Positions 1 through 10,268 of a stretch of 41,837 nucleotides of DNA are shown one piece after another (positions within the stretch are counted from its first letter, which is position 1; the number at the start of each line of letters is the position of its first letter). Under the pieces are notes generated by a model. It was not told the DNA's origin. It did not search any database and saw nothing but the letters and a program-made list of their open reading frames with translations. The stretch covers positions 1 through 41,837 of the forward strand of contig CANMZP010000032.1 in NCBI GenBank assembly GCA_947502355.1, read 5' to 3'. The stretch comes from an uncultured Thalassotalea sp. (GTDB taxonomy: Bacteria; Pseudomonadota; Gammaproteobacteria; Enterobacterales; Alteromonadaceae). The position numbers and the translations under genes were made by a program.

Positions 1-36
1 TGCTACCTAAGTAGCTTGGTAAATCAATCTCAATGT

Positions 37-99
37 GAGTGCCCACACAAATTGCATGATAACTAATTGTTAAAGAGCGAATAAACTGACGTTTATTCG
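37..99 (-). promoter_or_regulatory. rRNA operon leader: boxB hairpin, boxA and boxC-like antitermination signals
   Basis: Read on the minus strand, a 9-bp hairpin (arms 78-86 and 91-99, loop TGAC) is followed at once by CGCTCTTTAACA (68-79), which matches the boxA core of enterobacterial rRNA leaders. After it comes TGTGTGGGCACTC (37-49), the element that follows boxA in the E. coli rrn leader. The order boxB-boxA-boxC is that of a 16S rRNA leader, where NusB/NusE and the rest of the antitermination complex load. It implies that a 16S gene starts a short distance beyond base 1, transcribed leftwards. The rRNA gene itself is not in the window. Confidence 0.85.
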
Positions 100-171
100 A
101 AGAGCTAATCGCATTCGTTAGGCTCTTTATGCTGTCGGTTAACGTTGCCGTTTGCCCGAAGCAGGATGCGC

Positions 172-199
172 ATTCTACGCTATCCGATTTTAATGTCAA
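172..199 (-). promoter_or_regulatory. rRNA operon promoter P2
   Basis: Minus-strand TTGACA (194-199) and TAGAAT (172-177) are separated by 16 bp and followed by GCGCATCC, a GC-rich discriminator typical of stringently controlled rRNA promoters. It lies about 75 bases upstream of the boxB/boxA leader. Confidence 0.85.
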
Positions 200-271
200 C
201 CGTTAATTTGCAAGTTTTTCAAAAAAGTTTTTGAAGCGCTTTTTAACGTTGTTCAATTCGGCTAAAGCCTG

Positions 272-300
272 TTAGAACTTGACTTCCCCCTTCAAGTCAA
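272..300 (-). promoter_or_regulatory. weak candidate third rRNA promoter / dyad
   Basis: Minus-strand TTGACT (295-300) lies 17 bp from TTCTAA (272-277), between the two strong rRNA promoters. The -35 sits in a dyad, TTGACTT-8-AAGTCAA. The -10 match is poor and there is no GC discriminator, so this may be a protein-binding dyad or chance. Confidence 0.25.
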
Positions 301-343
301 CCTGTTGCTTACGCAGCGTATTATCCCGAAGAAGTGGATGCGC

Positions 344-420
344 ATTTTAGGGATTTTTGCGCTCGCGTCAACACCTTTTTTGAAATAAGTTTAATTTATT
401 GTGTGTTTGCTTATTTTTCA
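344..420 (-). promoter_or_regulatory. rRNA operon promoter P1 with AT-rich UP element
   Basis: Minus-strand TTGACG (366-371) and TAAAAT (344-349) are 16 bp apart and followed by GCGCATCC, the same discriminator as P2. Immediately upstream, 372-420 is strongly A+T rich with A- and T-tracts, as expected of an UP element bound by the RNA polymerase alpha subunits. Tandem P1/P2 promoters about 170 bp apart match rRNA operon design. No gene lies in 1-480. Confidence 0.85.
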
Positions 421-480
421 AACAGAGTTGTAATTAAAGGTTCTTGACTGGTGATAAATACACGTAAATTAGAAGCAAAA

Positions 481-500
481 ACCCCGGACTTCGCCGGGGT
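481..500 (-). terminator. der terminator
   Basis: ACCCCGG and CCGGGGT form a 7-bp GC-rich stem with a 6-base loop, flanked by A and T runs on both sides, so it could work in both directions. It lies about 35 bases past the der stop and separates der from the rRNA promoters that fire in the same direction. Confidence 0.85.
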
Positions 501-534
501 TTTAAAAGTTAGCGAAATTAAAAATTCACAATCT

Positions 535-1998
535 TTAGTTTTTATCTTCTGGCTTAGTCCAACCTTGTGTCGCTCTAGCGCGTTTTTTCTGCTCGGTATA
601 AGTTAATTTGCGTTTACCGGCAAATGGGTTAACAGTACCTCTAAAGTCAACTTTAATCGGCGTACCCATAATTTTAAGTGACTTTCTGAAGTAATTAATT
701 AAATAACGCTTATATGAAAGCGGTAATTGCTCCACTTGGTTACCATGAATAACGATAAGTGGCGGATTATATCCACCGGCATGAGCATACTTTAACTTAA
801 CACGGTTACCGCGGATTAATGGTGGCTGATGATCAAACACCGCCATTTCCATGATCTTAGTTAATACCGCAGTTGATGTTCTGCGTGTTGCTGAATCAAA
901 TGCTTCTTCTACGGATTCAAATAAATGTCCAACACCGGTACCATGTAAAGCCGAAATAAAGTGAATACGAGCAAAATCAATAAAACCTAAACGACGATCG
1001 AGTTCGGTTTTCACGCGCTCTTTAACATGATTATCCAAACCATCCCACTTGTTAACAACCAATACCAGTGAGCGCCCTGCTTCTAGAACAAAACCTAATA
1101 AGCTTAAATCTTGATCAGTGATGCCATCTCTAGCGTCGATAACCAGCATAACGACGTTTGAATCTTGAATAGCCTGCAAAGTTTTAATGACTGAAAACTT
1201 CTCAACTGCATCGGTCATGTTTTTACGACGACGTACACCGGCTGTATCAATTAAGGTATATTCTCGATCATTACGCTCCATTGGAATATAAACACTGTCA
1301 CGAGTAGTGCCAGGCATATCATAAACAACTACACGTTCTTCACCTAGAATGCGGTTTGTTAATGTTGATTTACCTACATTAGGCTTACCAATGATTGCTA
1401 ATTTGATTTTGTCGTCTTGTTGAGTTTCGTTTGAATCATCAAACTCCTCACCTTCCGCTAGATCAAGCACTTCGTCGTCACTTTCTACTTCGGTCTGACT
1501 CATCAACTCGATTTGCGGCGCTAATGCTAAATTAAGAAGTTGGGTTACACCTCGGTTATGAGCGGCTGCAATCGGATGTACATCGCCTAGACCAATATCG
1601 TAAAACTCGGCAACAGCAGAATCCGCATCAACACCGTCAATTTTGTTAGCAACTAAAAATACTTTTTTACTTTGCTTACGTAGGTGGTCACTAATGGCTA
1701 TATCGGCAGAGGTAACACCTGCACGCGCATCAACAAGAAATAGAACGGCATCGGCTTCATCAATGGCCATAAGCGATTGCTCGGCCATACGCGCATCAAT
1801 ACCTTCTTCATTACCTTCAATACCGCCGGTATCAATTACGATAAACGGTAAGCCTTCCACTTCCGCCTGACCATATTGGCGGTCACGCGTTAACCCTGGG
1901 TAATCAGCAACAAGCGCATCACGGGTACGGGTTAAACGGTTAAATAGGGTTGATTTACCAACATTTGGACGCCCAACTAGAGCAACAACTGGTAACAT
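535..1998 (-). CDS. der: ribosome biogenesis GTPase Der (EngA)
   Basis: Essential GTPase that matures the 50S ribosomal subunit. Two tandem G domains are visible. Domain 1 has the P-loop GRPNVGKS (9-16), DTGG (56-59) and NKID (118-121). An acidic linker (about 170-195) leads to domain 2 with GKPNVGKS (204-211), DTAG (251-254) and NKWD (316-319). A KH-like domain fills the last 120 residues. The 487-residue length matches E. coli Der (490). The ATG is preceded by GAGG at good spacing. It is downstream of bamB, the usual gammaproteobacterial order, but a terminator-like hairpin stands between them, so der probably has its own promoter as well. Confidence 0.97.
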   Translation of the reverse strand: MLPVVALVGRPNVGKSTLFNRLTRTRDALVADYPGLTRDRQYGQAEVEGLPFIVIDTGGIEGNEEGIDARMAEQSLMAIDEADAVLFLVDARAGVTSADIAISDHLRKQSKKVFLVANKIDGVDADSAVAEFYDIGLGDVHPIAAAHNRGVTQLLNLALAPQIELMSQTEVESDDEVLDLAEGEEFDDSNETQQDDKIKLAIIGKPNVGKSTLTNRILGEERVVVYDMPGTTRDSVYIPMERNDREYTLIDTAGVRRRKNMTDAVEKFSVIKTLQAIQDSNVVMLVIDARDGITDQDLSLLGFVLEAGRSLVLVVNKWDGLDNHVKERVKTELDRRLGFIDFARIHFISALHGTGVGHLFESVEEAFDSATRRTSTAVLTKIMEMAVFDHQPPLIRGNRVKLKYAHAGGYNPPLIVIHGNQVEQLPLSYKRYLINYFRKSLKIMGTPIKVDFRGTVNPFAGKRKLTYTEQKKRARATQGWTKPEDKN

Positions 1999-2052
1999 GA
2001 AGACCTCAATAATATAAAAACAATCGCTGAAATTTCAGCGTATAAAAAAACA

Positions 2053-2085
2053 AATAACGGTTCCATATAAAACAGAACCGTTATT
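2053..2085 (-). terminator. terminator between bamB and der
   Basis: An 11-bp stem (AATAACGGTTC with its complement, 11-base loop) is followed on the minus strand by a T-rich run (TGTTTTTTTATA). A second AT-rich 12-bp hairpin (arms 2106-2117 and 2127-2138) sits just after the bamB stop. Together they suggest partial or complete termination after bamB. Confidence 0.75.
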
Positions 2086-2147
2086 AACTTTAGCAAACTT
2101 TATCTAAGGTTATAAATATTAAGAAAATTTATAACCTTTAACGAGAA

Positions 2148-3365
2148 TTAATTCTCTTCAGATACTGCTTTTGATGTTTGGATAGCCTCAAAACTGCCGT
2201 CTCGGCTGTAAGCATATAAAACGCCATCTTCAACGATAGGAGTTACGAAAAGTCCTGAGCCATCTACGTGGTGGCGAGCAACGATATCGCCATTATCGAT
2301 ATCAAGCCAATGTAAATAGCCTTCGAAGTCACCCACAACAATGTAGCCATTTTGCACGACCGGACCAGTAGTACCGCGGTTTGTTAAAGACAATTGACTC
2401 CAAAGTTCAGCACCAGAGTTACGATCAATTGCGTAAACATGCCCCTGAATGTCAGTCGCATAAATCTTGTTGGCTTCAACACTTAATTGACGGTATGAAG
2501 AATATTTACGCTTCCATAATTCACGACCAGTACGTAAGTCGGTAGCAACTAGGTTGCCATTGGCTGAAATTGAATAAACCTTTTCACCGTAAACGATTGG
2601 CGTTACATCAACATCAACGATACGTTGTAGTTCAGTCGAACCACTCGCTTCGCCAATTTCGGTAGTCCAACCTTGCTGACCACTATCAAGTAAATAAACA
2701 CTTACTTCACCGGTAGCCAAGCCTACAAATGCACCACCGGCAGACGTTGTTACACCACTCACACCACGAAGTGTCAAAGCAGGAACCGCTTGGTCTACTT
2801 TCCACACCATTTCACCAGTATTACTGTCTAGCGCAATTAAAATACCACTTACGGTATTAATAATAACTTTATTACCTTCAAGCGCTGGTTTTGAAATGAC
2901 TTCACCCGGTACGGTAGTATGCCATTTTAATTCACCTGTTTTGCTATCTAAGGCAAAAACGTCACCGTTTTCACTTCCCCAAAACACTTTGTTGTAACCG
3001 GCTACTGCGCCACCCGAAATTCGAGCTGATTTCTTATCATCAAAAAAACCACGTTCATTATCCAGATTGCTTAAATCAACTTTCCAGACTTGTTTACCTG
3101 TTTTTTGCTCAAATGCCATGGCATAGCCTTGGCGGTCAGCAACGTACACATGGTCATAAGCAACCACGGGGGATAAGCGTGAAAAATAATGTTCTACACC
3201 ATCACCAACACTGGTATCCCAAACAACTTGTGGTTTAAACTGTTCAACGATCTCGGTTAATTCGGCAACCGAATTTTCGACATCTTCGTCATCATCCGAA
3301 GAACAAGCAGTTAAAGCTGCAGACACTAAAACCAAGCTAAGTAAGCGTTTATTGAAAAAGTTCAC
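2148..3365 (-). CDS. bamB: outer membrane protein assembly factor BamB
   Basis: Lipoprotein of the BAM complex, which inserts beta-barrel proteins into the outer membrane. I chose the GTG start at 3365 because AAGGA lies 7 bases upstream; a longer TTG reading would overlap yfgM and put the ribosome site inside the gene. This gives 405 residues with a short positive N-terminus, a hydrophobic stretch and the lipobox LTAC near residue 21, then an acidic linker. The rest is an eight-bladed propeller of PQQ-like repeats (for example ALDSKTGELKW, ATDLRTGRELWKR, HWLDIDNGD). It matches E. coli BamB along its whole length. The gene follows yfgM after 10 bases. Confidence 0.96.
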   Translation of the reverse strand: MNFFNKRLLSLVLVSAALTACSSDDDEDVENSVAELTEIVEQFKPQVVWDTSVGDGVEHYFSRLSPVVAYDHVYVADRQGYAMAFEQKTGKQVWKVDLSNLDNERGFFDDKKSARISGGAVAGYNKVFWGSENGDVFALDSKTGELKWHTTVPGEVISKPALEGNKVIINTVSGILIALDSNTGEMVWKVDQAVPALTLRGVSGVTTSAGGAFVGLATGEVSVYLLDSGQQGWTTEIGEASGSTELQRIVDVDVTPIVYGEKVYSISANGNLVATDLRTGRELWKRKYSSYRQLSVEANKIYATDIQGHVYAIDRNSGAELWSQLSLTNRGTTGPVVQNGYIVVGDFEGYLHWLDIDNGDIVARHHVDGSGLFVTPIVEDGVLYAYSRDGSFEAIQTSKAVSEEN

Positions 3366-3375
3366 GATAACGTCC

Positions 3376-4014
3376 TTATTTTGCAACAGTTGTAGTCGTT
3401 GCCAAATCGTCTATTTTCATTTGTAAAGATGGGTTAGCAGTTAAACCACCCGCATCAGCTGCAGCCTGGTAAGCCACTTTAGCCAAATCATTTTTACCTT
3501 GAAGAAGGTAAGTATCACCTTTGATAACTTCTACGCTCGCTTTAAATGATTCTGGCATTGGTTTTTCCAATGTAGCCAAAGCAGCTGCGTAGTTTTCTTG
3601 CTGAATATGTACTCGAGCCAAGCGTAATAAAGCAATAGATTGCAGGCTATCACTTGTCGCTAACTCAACGGCTTGGTTCAGGTGTTGCTCAGCTGCAGAC
3701 CAGTTTTCAGTAGAAACTTCTTGCTTAGCTAAAGCAAATGCTGCAAATACTGAATAAGCGTTTTTATCATTTTCAGCGATAAATTTTTCGGTGTTCGCTT
3801 TAAAATCAGATTGTTGATTATCAAAGGCAAGCATGGCTTTTTCAAAATTAGCCGATACATTCTCTTGTGCTTCTACCTTGCTGTCTTGGTAGTAATTCCA
3901 ACCAACAAAAGCACTTAAACCGATAACCAAACCGGCAATTAAGGAATTACCGTTTTCGCTCCAATACTTTTTAATCGCTTCAACTTGCTGTTCTTCAGAT
4001 TGATAAATTTCCAC
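3376..4014 (-). CDS. yfgM: YfgM family protein, SecYEG ancillary subunit
   Basis: Inner-membrane protein with a short cytoplasmic N-terminus, one membrane segment (about residues 24-42) and a periplasmic TPR-like domain. The family associates with SecYEG and PpiD and helps hand over secreted proteins. The N-terminal signature EEQQVEAIKKYW and the 212-residue length (E. coli 206) are typical. It sits between hisS (4-base gap) and bamB (10-base gap), the conserved operon position. Confidence 0.94.
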   Translation of the reverse strand: MEIYQSEEQQVEAIKKYWSENGNSLIAGLVIGLSAFVGWNYYQDSKVEAQENVSANFEKAMLAFDNQQSDFKANTEKFIAENDKNAYSVFAAFALAKQEVSTENWSAAEQHLNQAVELATSDSLQSIALLRLARVHIQQENYAAALATLEKPMPESFKASVEVIKGDTYLLQGKNDLAKVAYQAAADAGGLTANPSLQMKIDDLATTTTVAK

Positions 4015-4018
4015 TACA

Positions 4019-5299
4019 TTACCCTTTTGTTAAATCTTCTAGCAACGGCGCCAAGTCAGTAAATGGCACGGTCTGTTGTTCTCTTTTTTCACGCAAATAT
4101 TTAATCGTTGCAGCTTGCTGTTCAACCTCAGAATCTCCAAGAATGATCGCGACTGTTGCACCCGATTTATCTGCACGTTTCATTTGTTTGTTAAACTTAC
4201 CACCACCACAGTGAGTTTGAATGCGCACACCCGGCACATCATCACGTAATGTTTCAGCAAGTTGTACACCCGTTATTTCAGCAGTTTCACCTACCATAAC
4301 AACGTAAGCATCCGCAGTTGCACGGATATTGTTTAATTTTTCAAGTTCAGTAAGCATCAATACCAGACGCTCAATACCTAAGGCAAAACCAACCCCAGGC
4401 GTGGCTTTACCACCAAGTTGCTCAACCAAACCGTCATAGCGACCACCAGCACAAACCGTACCTTGAGCGCCTAAACTGTCTGTTACCCACTCAAAAACGG
4501 TGCGGTTATAGTAATCTAAACCACGAACCAAACGTTCGTTTAGCTCATATTTAATGCCTACCGCATCGAGTTGTTTGCAAAGACTGGCAAAATGCTCTTT
4601 CGACTCTTCACTTAAAAAGTCCGATAGTTTAGGGGCATTAACCAATACCGCTTGTACGTCTTTATTCTTACTATCAAGCACTCGCAATGGGTTTGAGCCC
4701 ATACGACGCTTTGAGTCTTCATCAAGAGCCTCTTGATGTTCCGTTAAGAATGCGACCAAGGCATCACGGTAGTTGGCACGGTCTTCATTGGACCCTAATG
4801 AGTTCAACTCTAGTGTGACAAATTCACTGATGCCAAGTTCCTTCCAAAGACGAGCACTTAGCATAATAATTTCAGCATCCATATCGGCACTGGCAAATCC
4901 AAAGCTTTCAATACCGAACTGATGGAATTGACGGTAGCGACCTTTTTGTGGGCGCTCATGTCGGAACATTGGACCCATATACCAAAGACGTTGCTCTTGG
5001 TTATACAGTAAGCCATTTTGGTTACCGGCACGTACACAACTTGCTGTCCCTTCTGGACGCAAAGTTAAACTGTCACCATTGCGATCATCGAAGGTGTACA
5101 TTTCTTTTTCAACAATATCGGTTACTTCACCGATACTACGTTTAAATAACGCTGTGGACTCAACAATTGGCATGCGAATTTCAGCATATCCATAATTTCC
5201 AGCAACGCGACGCAGGACTTCTTCAACCATTTGCCATTTATTGGTTTCGCCTGGCAGGCAATCGTTCATGCCTCTAATCGCTTGTATTGCTTTACTCAC
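4019..5299 (-). CDS. hisS: histidine--tRNA ligase
   Basis: Class II aminoacyl-tRNA synthetase that charges tRNA-His. The N-terminus ([12 protein letters not shown]) is typical. Motif 2 is seen in [18 protein letters not shown], the histidine-specific loop in [13 protein letters not shown] and motif 3 in [13 protein letters not shown]-terminal anticodon-binding domain covers about the last 95 residues. The length, 426, is close to E. coli HisS (424). The gene is 76 bases downstream of ispG and 4 bases upstream of yfgM, so it is probably part of one long transcript. Confidence 0.98.
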   Translation of the reverse strand: MSKAIQAIRGMNDCLPGETNKWQMVEEVLRRVAGNYGYAEIRMPIVESTALFKRSIGEVTDIVEKEMYTFDDRNGDSLTLRPEGTASCVRAGNQNGLLYNQEQRLWYMGPMFRHERPQKGRYRQFHQFGIESFGFASADMDAEIIMLSARLWKELGISEFVTLELNSLGSNEDRANYRDALVAFLTEHQEALDEDSKRRMGSNPLRVLDSKNKDVQAVLVNAPKLSDFLSEESKEHFASLCKQLDAVGIKYELNERLVRGLDYYNRTVFEWVTDSLGAQGTVCAGGRYDGLVEQLGGKATPGVGFALGIERLVLMLTELEKLNNIRATADAYVVMVGETAEITGVQLAETLRDDVPGVRIQTHCGGGKFNKQMKRADKSGATVAIILGDSEVEQQAATIKYLREKREQQTVPFTDLAPLLEDLTKG

Positions 5300-5375
5300 G
5301 TAAACAGTTCTCTATCTAAAATTTAAAATTAAAAGCGGCATTATATACGTAAACCGCTCGTTGATGTTAGCAATA

Positions 5376-6491
5376 TTACAGTTCTTTAATGTCTATTTTT
5401 TTATCGGTATCAAGAAAACTGGCTTTGGTTCGAATTTTTTGCTCAAGCTGGTCAACGATGTCGGTATTATCGATACGCTCTCTTTGGCGCTCCCCGTCTA
5501 AGTAAAAACCACTTTTGCGTGAACTACCGGTTAAACCAAGATCAGACACTAACGCCTCCCCAGGACCATTAACTACACAACCGATAATCGATACATCCAT
5601 TGGTGTAATGATATCTTCTAGACGCTCTTCTAACGCATTAACGGTAGAGATCACATCAAACTCTTGACGAGAACAGCTTGGACAAGCAATAAAGTTGATA
5701 CCACGGCTACGTAAACGGAGCGACTTTAAGATATCGAAACCAACCTTAATTTCTTGTACTGGATCGGCGGCAAGTGACACACGTAAAGTATCACCAATGC
5801 CTTCGGCTAACAGCATGCCTAATCCTACCGAAGATTTTACCGCACCCGATCGGAAACCACCGGCTTCGGTGATGCCCAAATGCAATGGGTTGTTAATTTG
5901 TTTGGCTAGCAAACGATATGCACCGACAGCCAGAAACACATCGGAAGCTTTTACGCTGACTTTAAATTGATCGAAGTTTAAACGGTCTAGAATATCAACG
6001 TGACGTAAGGCTGACTCTAGCAGGGCTTCAGGCGTAGGTTCGCCGTATTTTTCTTGTAAGTCTCGTTCAAGCGAGCCGCCATTGACCCCAATACGAATTG
6101 GAATGTTTTTATCACGAGCCGCATCTACCACAGAGCGAATACGGCTTTCATTGCCGATATTACCCGGATTGATACGCAAACAATCTACACCATATTCGGC
6201 CACTTTTAAGGCAATGCGATAATCAAAATGAATATCGGCAACCAATGGCACTTTTACTTGCTTTTTAATTTGCTTGAAAGCTTCCGCAGCATCCATGGTT
6301 GGTACACTGACCCGAACAATATCGGCACCAACATTTTCCAACGCTTGAATTTGCTTTACGGTTGCTTCAACGTCGGTTGTTAAGGTGTTTGTCATTGACT
6401 GAACACTGATTGGGGCATCGCCACCAACAGGTACATTGCCCACCATTACTTGGGTGGACTTACGACGTTTTATAGGAGATTCATTAAACAT
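5376..6491 (-). CDS. ispG: 4-hydroxy-3-methylbut-2-en-1-yl diphosphate synthase (flavodoxin)
   Basis: Iron-sulfur enzyme of the MEP isoprenoid pathway that converts methylerythritol cyclodiphosphate to HMBPP. The N-terminal TIM barrel runs to about residue 250. The C-terminal domain carries the 4Fe-4S ligands C270 and C273 ([11 protein letters not shown]), C305 ([10 protein letters not shown]) and E312, the same positions as in E. coli IspG. The length of 371 is normal. It follows rodZ after 47 bases. Confidence 0.98.
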   Translation of the reverse strand: MFNESPIKRRKSTQVMVGNVPVGGDAPISVQSMTNTLTTDVEATVKQIQALENVGADIVRVSVPTMDAAEAFKQIKKQVKVPLVADIHFDYRIALKVAEYGVDCLRINPGNIGNESRIRSVVDAARDKNIPIRIGVNGGSLERDLQEKYGEPTPEALLESALRHVDILDRLNFDQFKVSVKASDVFLAVGAYRLLAKQINNPLHLGITEAGGFRSGAVKSSVGLGMLLAEGIGDTLRVSLAADPVQEIKVGFDILKSLRLRSRGINFIACPSCSRQEFDVISTVNALEERLEDIITPMDVSIIGCVVNGPGEALVSDLGLTGSSRKSGFYLDGERQRERIDNTDIVDQLEQKIRTKASFLDTDKKIDIKEL

Positions 6492-6538
6492 AATAACTCA
6501 AAATTTTAAATTGTATTTACTAACTCAGTACAAGGTAT

Positions 6539-7495
6539 CTAGAGTTGTGGCCAGCGAAATTTTGCTATTTGGCCTTGTTGATATTGGCTCATGTCGATGG
6601 CTTGCTGATTGTAGTCAATCGCAACTAGCTCGGGTTTGCCAAGGGTGATATTAAACGGTGGTTGACCTTGTAAGGTCATTACATAATCGGCTTTTTTAAT
6701 TCCCCAAGCTAAACGCTCACCACTAGCATCAAATATATTGACCCAGCAATCACCGCGAAACGTCAAGGTTAATTCAGCAGCTCCAGAGGTTTGCTCCCCT
6801 TCATTAAGGTTAAGGCTTACCTGCGCCACACTTTGTTCCGCTGATAAGACTTCAACAGGGCTTGCTGCCTGCACGGTGTCACTGTTGGTAACTTGTGAAT
6901 TTCCTGGGGTAATTGGAAGGGCTGACTCAGCAGTGTTAACAACGGACGTTTCAGTTGATTGAGCTGTACCTTCGTGCCCATCCACGTCTGCAGATAATGT
7001 CGCTTGTTCATTTTGCTGATGATCTTGCTGCTCTGAAATACCCAATTCAGGTTCTGCTGCTAATGAGTCTTCATTATTTGCTTGTTGTAACCACCAAACT
7101 ACAGTTACCGCAATCAGCACCACAACCAAAATAATGCTGATTAATTTAAGCAAATTATTTTCAGCCTGAGTTTTGTGAGATTGCGAGAAACTCTTCATTT
7201 CATTGCCTTGACGATTTGCAACGTCAAGAGATTCATAACTGGTTTTTATGTCTTGGTAATTTACATTAAGCAATTTTGCGTAGTTTTTTAAATAACCACG
7301 CATAAAGGTTTCAGGCACTTTGGCATCGAACTGTTCTGATTCAATGTTCTTAATTACTGACAAACGTAAATTTAATTGTTCAGCAACCTGATTTTCGGTT
7401 AGTCCTAAGGCGATACGGGCATCTCTTAACATTTGCCCGGGGCCAATAATTTCTACATCATCACTTAATGGAATTTCTTTATCTTCGATTGTCAT
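6539..7495 (-). CDS. rodZ: cytoskeleton protein RodZ
   Basis: Bitopic membrane protein that links MreB filaments to the elongasome and helps keep rod shape. It has a cytoplasmic helix-turn-helix domain (about 20-82, with RDARIALGLTENQVAEQL), a transmembrane helix at about 115-136, a low-complexity Ser/Thr/Glu-rich periplasmic linker and a C-terminal DUF4115 beta domain (about 240-315, with FRGDCWVNIFDASGERL). It is adjacent to pilF (6 bases) and ispG, the conserved order. Confidence 0.95.
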   Translation of the reverse strand: MTIEDKEIPLSDDVEIIGPGQMLRDARIALGLTENQVAEQLNLRLSVIKNIESEQFDAKVPETFMRGYLKNYAKLLNVNYQDIKTSYESLDVANRQGNEMKSFSQSHKTQAENNLLKLISIILVVVLIAVTVVWWLQQANNEDSLAAEPELGISEQQDHQQNEQATLSADVDGHEGTAQSTETSVVNTAESALPITPGNSQVTNSDTVQAASPVEVLSAEQSVAQVSLNLNEGEQTSGAAELTLTFRGDCWVNIFDASGERLAWGIKKADYVMTLQGQPPFNITLGKPELVAIDYNQQAIDMSQYQQGQIAKFRWPQL

Positions 7496-7501
7496 ATCTA
7501 T

Positions 7502-8905
7502 CTATTCAGGTTTACTTAATCTCAACACTTGCCCTACGTGTATGGTTTCTTTTGTCAAATCATTCCATCGACGCAAGCTTGAAATCATAATATTGTACTT
7601 TACGGAGATCTTATAAAGGTTCTCACCTTGTTGCACTACATGCACTTTATCAGTTGAATTGGTTGCATTGCTTTGCACTAGAGCAACATTAGTTGTTACT
7701 TTGGGCATTGCTTGCGGTACAACCTTATTTGTCGATACTTTTGACGGTGCTGCACTTACTGGCTTATTCACTGGCGGTTGTACCGTTTGTTTAGCGTTCG
7801 GCGTCTTAGTTGTGCTCGTCGTAAGTGTCTGCGGTTTTGCCGCAGTTGCCGTTGTATGATTCGCTATCTGACTATTACGAGCAATACTTTGACTCGTCTG
7901 ATCAATAATAGTTTCATCCTTTACCAATTTTTCATCCGCAATAAGAATATCCGGCTTATTTACTGATAAGCCATCGTTTTTATTCATTTTTTTACGACTG
8001 ACAACTTTAGGTTTTGCGTTTACTTTAACTCCAGACTTTAGCAGCTTGTATTTGCGATATTGAAAGGCCAAATTATCGGCTTCAATTTGCGCTAAGCCAT
8101 TATCAATGTACTGTTTAGCCAAATAAGATTCCGGAAACATTTCCAATAACATGGACACGTAATTTTGCGCGATCTCGTCTTGACCAAGCTTTTGATTGAC
8201 TTTAAATGCCAAAGCAATGGCTTCAGGCGTAAAACGTCGGGTGGCCATTTCAAACCGATTTAAATACTTCGCACTGGTTTGCAATTGTCCTTTGGCATAC
8301 TGAACTTGAGCCATTTGGAACAGGCTTGATGCACTATTAGGGCTGTGCGCAATGCTGCGTTCAAAGCCATGCTCGGCTTTTTCAAAATTGTGTTCTTTCA
8401 TGTAACACAGAGCAATATTTTCATAGCTCTCCGATACACGAATGTAGGAAGGCACCTTAATTGCTTTTAAAAAATATGATTCCGCTTCTTCAACCCGATT
8501 TTGTCGACATAAAAACACCCCAAAATTATTCAAGGTGTCGGCATCTTCGTCATTCAAATCGAGGGCTTTTAAATACGCTTTTTCGGCCTGTTCATACTCA
8601 CCAACCGATTCATAATAATGAGCAAATGCGGTATAAACTTCTACCGAGCGTGGTGCAATGCGCTTGGCTTTTTCCAAATTTTGCTTCGCCTGAGCAGTGC
8701 TTCCTATCTTTAAATACCCTAGTGCCAGAGAAATACGTGTTTTGGCCATTTGCTCATCACTAAAATCTCTGTCGACAACCGGTTTGTCCTCAGAATAATT
8801 TTGAGTAACACATCCAGATGTGCCCCCTAGCAATAAAATGGCTAAAGCAATTTTGGATGTATTTTTAAATGCGTTTTTAACGTAATCTGACTTGGTAACT
8901 TGCAT
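7502..8905 (-). CDS. pilF: type IV pilus biogenesis/stability lipoprotein PilF (PilW), with extra C-terminal LysM domain
   Basis: Pilotin-like lipoprotein that helps the PilQ secretin assemble in the outer membrane. The signal peptide ends in the lipobox GTSGC (C32). Residues about 50-265 form tandem TPRs (for example AYLKALDLNDEDADTLNNFGVFLCRQ). The usual PilF stops at about 250 residues, but this one is 467. A lysine-rich stretch and a Thr/Pro/Ala/Lys-rich linker (about 290-420) lead to a LysM module at 421-464 (starting VHVVQQGENLYKISVKY), which should bind peptidoglycan glycan. The position between rlmN and rodZ is the conserved pilF locus, so the TPR identity is secure; the LysM role is inferred. 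Confidence 0.92.
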   Translation of the reverse strand: MQVTKSDYVKNAFKNTSKIALAILLLGGTSGCVTQNYSEDKPVVDRDFSDEQMAKTRISLALGYLKIGSTAQAKQNLEKAKRIAPRSVEVYTAFAHYYESVGEYEQAEKAYLKALDLNDEDADTLNNFGVFLCRQNRVEEAESYFLKAIKVPSYIRVSESYENIALCYMKEHNFEKAEHGFERSIAHSPNSASSLFQMAQVQYAKGQLQTSAKYLNRFEMATRRFTPEAIALAFKVNQKLGQDEIAQNYVSMLLEMFPESYLAKQYIDNGLAQIEADNLAFQYRKYKLLKSGVKVNAKPKVVSRKKMNKNDGLSVNKPDILIADEKLVKDETIIDQTSQSIARNSQIANHTTATAAKPQTLTTSTTKTPNAKQTVQPPVNKPVSAAPSKVSTNKVVPQAMPKVTTNVALVQSNATNSTDKVHVVQQGENLYKISVKYNIMISSLRRWNDLTKETIHVGQVLRLSKPE

Positions 8906-9001
8906 AAGATGCCCACTGATGTAATTGTTATTTTAAAAAGCAAGGTAGGATACCAATAAGAATTGATAACACGACTTCAGTGTACCTTGCTCTGCTAACC
9001 A

Positions 9002-10129
9002 TTACACCATTTTTACTGAAATTTCCTCAGCTTGCATCTGTTTTTTTCCCGAACGTTTGGTTCTGTCGACAACATCTCCGGCAAGCTGTCCACAAGCGGC
9101 ATCAATATCCTGACCGCGAGGGCGTCGGGTGATAACCGTTAGGCCATAACTTTGTAACACTTTATCAAAACGATCGATTCGCGAATTACTTGGGCGATCA
9201 TAAGGCGAGCCTGGGTATGGGTTAAATGGGATCAAGTTAATTTTACTTGGTGTACCTTCCAATACCTTCGCTAATGCATGTGCTTGCTCAGTTGAATCAT
9301 TAACATGATCAAGCATAACGTATTCAATGGTGACTTGTTTATTGGCTTTTGAGCCTTCAATGTAACGTCGACTTGCCGCTAAGAACTCTTCCAATGGATA
9401 CTTTTTATTGATTGGCACCAATTCATCACGCAAGGTGTTATCTGGCGCATGCACTGAGATTGCTAAGGCACAATCTATTTTTTCTTTCAACATATCCAAT
9501 GCAGGAACCACACCTGAGGTACTAACCGTTACGCGACGTTTTGATAAACCATAGCCCAAATCATTTAAGAAAGTATCAAGGGAAGGAATAAGGTTTTTCA
9601 TATTCAGTAACGGTTCACCCATGCCCATCATAACAATATTGGTGATAGGTCGAGTGCCTGCAATACGCGTAGCACCGATGTCATTCGCTACACGCCATAC
9701 CTGACCGATAATTTCCGAAACGCTTAAGTTGCGGTTAAAGCCTTGTTGAGCCGTTGAACAAAAAGTACATTCCAACGCACACCCAACTTGCGAAGAAACA
9801 CAAAGCGTGGCACGTTCTTTTTCAGGGATCCAAACGGTTTCCACTTCCTGACCACCTTCAAGCAATAACGCGTATTTGATGGTGCCGTCTTCTGATACTT
9901 GTTTCTCTGAAATGGTAGGTGCTTTGATTTCACATAAACGCGCCAACTTCTGCTTTAAGGCCTTATTCAAATTGGTCATTTGCTCGAAGTCATCGTAACC
10001 AAAGTGATATATCCACTTCATCACCTGATCAGCACGAAACGCTTTCTCGCCTATTTCAACGAAAAATTCGCGCATCATCTGATGATCAAAATTTAATAAG
10101 TTAACCTTTTTAATTGCATTGTCGGTCAT
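9002..10129 (-). CDS. rlmN: dual-specificity RNA methyltransferase RlmN
   Basis: Radical SAM enzyme that methylates C2 of A2503 in 23S rRNA and A37 in some tRNAs. The cluster-binding CxxxCxxC is C117, C121 and C124. The conserved catalytic cysteines are C110 ([10 protein letters not shown]) and C346 (DAACGQLAG). The SAM-binding motif MGMGEPLLN is present. The length of 375 is slightly shorter than E. coli (384). It lies upstream of pilF in the usual order, with a 96-base gap. Confidence 0.97.
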   Translation of the reverse strand: MTDNAIKKVNLLNFDHQMMREFFVEIGEKAFRADQVMKWIYHFGYDDFEQMTNLNKALKQKLARLCEIKAPTISEKQVSEDGTIKYALLLEGGQEVETVWIPEKERATLCVSSQVGCALECTFCSTAQQGFNRNLSVSEIIGQVWRVANDIGATRIAGTRPITNIVMMGMGEPLLNMKNLIPSLDTFLNDLGYGLSKRRVTVSTSGVVPALDMLKEKIDCALAISVHAPDNTLRDELVPINKKYPLEEFLAASRRYIEGSKANKQVTIEYVMLDHVNDSTEQAHALAKVLEGTPSKINLIPFNPYPGSPYDRPSNSRIDRFDKVLQSYGLTVITRRPRGQDIDAACGQLAGDVVDRTKRSGKKQMQAEEISVKMV

Positions 10130-10268
10130 GTAAGTCTCTTCACTTAATTTTCAGGGTGGCAAATTGTACACTTTTTGGACGGCCTAAACAATTTTGCTTT
10201 GTAACGTTATTGTTATTGGGCGTTATCGGCCGAAAAGTGACAAGGGATTAAAGCTTTGTATAAAAAGA

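Noticed and set aside
8930-9016. tRNA-like end: GGTGTAATGGTTAGCA on the minus strand and CCA on the plus strand near the rlmN stop, with a 9-bp inverted repeat
   Set aside because: The D-arm resemblance lies on the opposite strand from the CCA, and there is no T-arm consensus or anticodon arm. It is made partly of the rlmN stop codon region.
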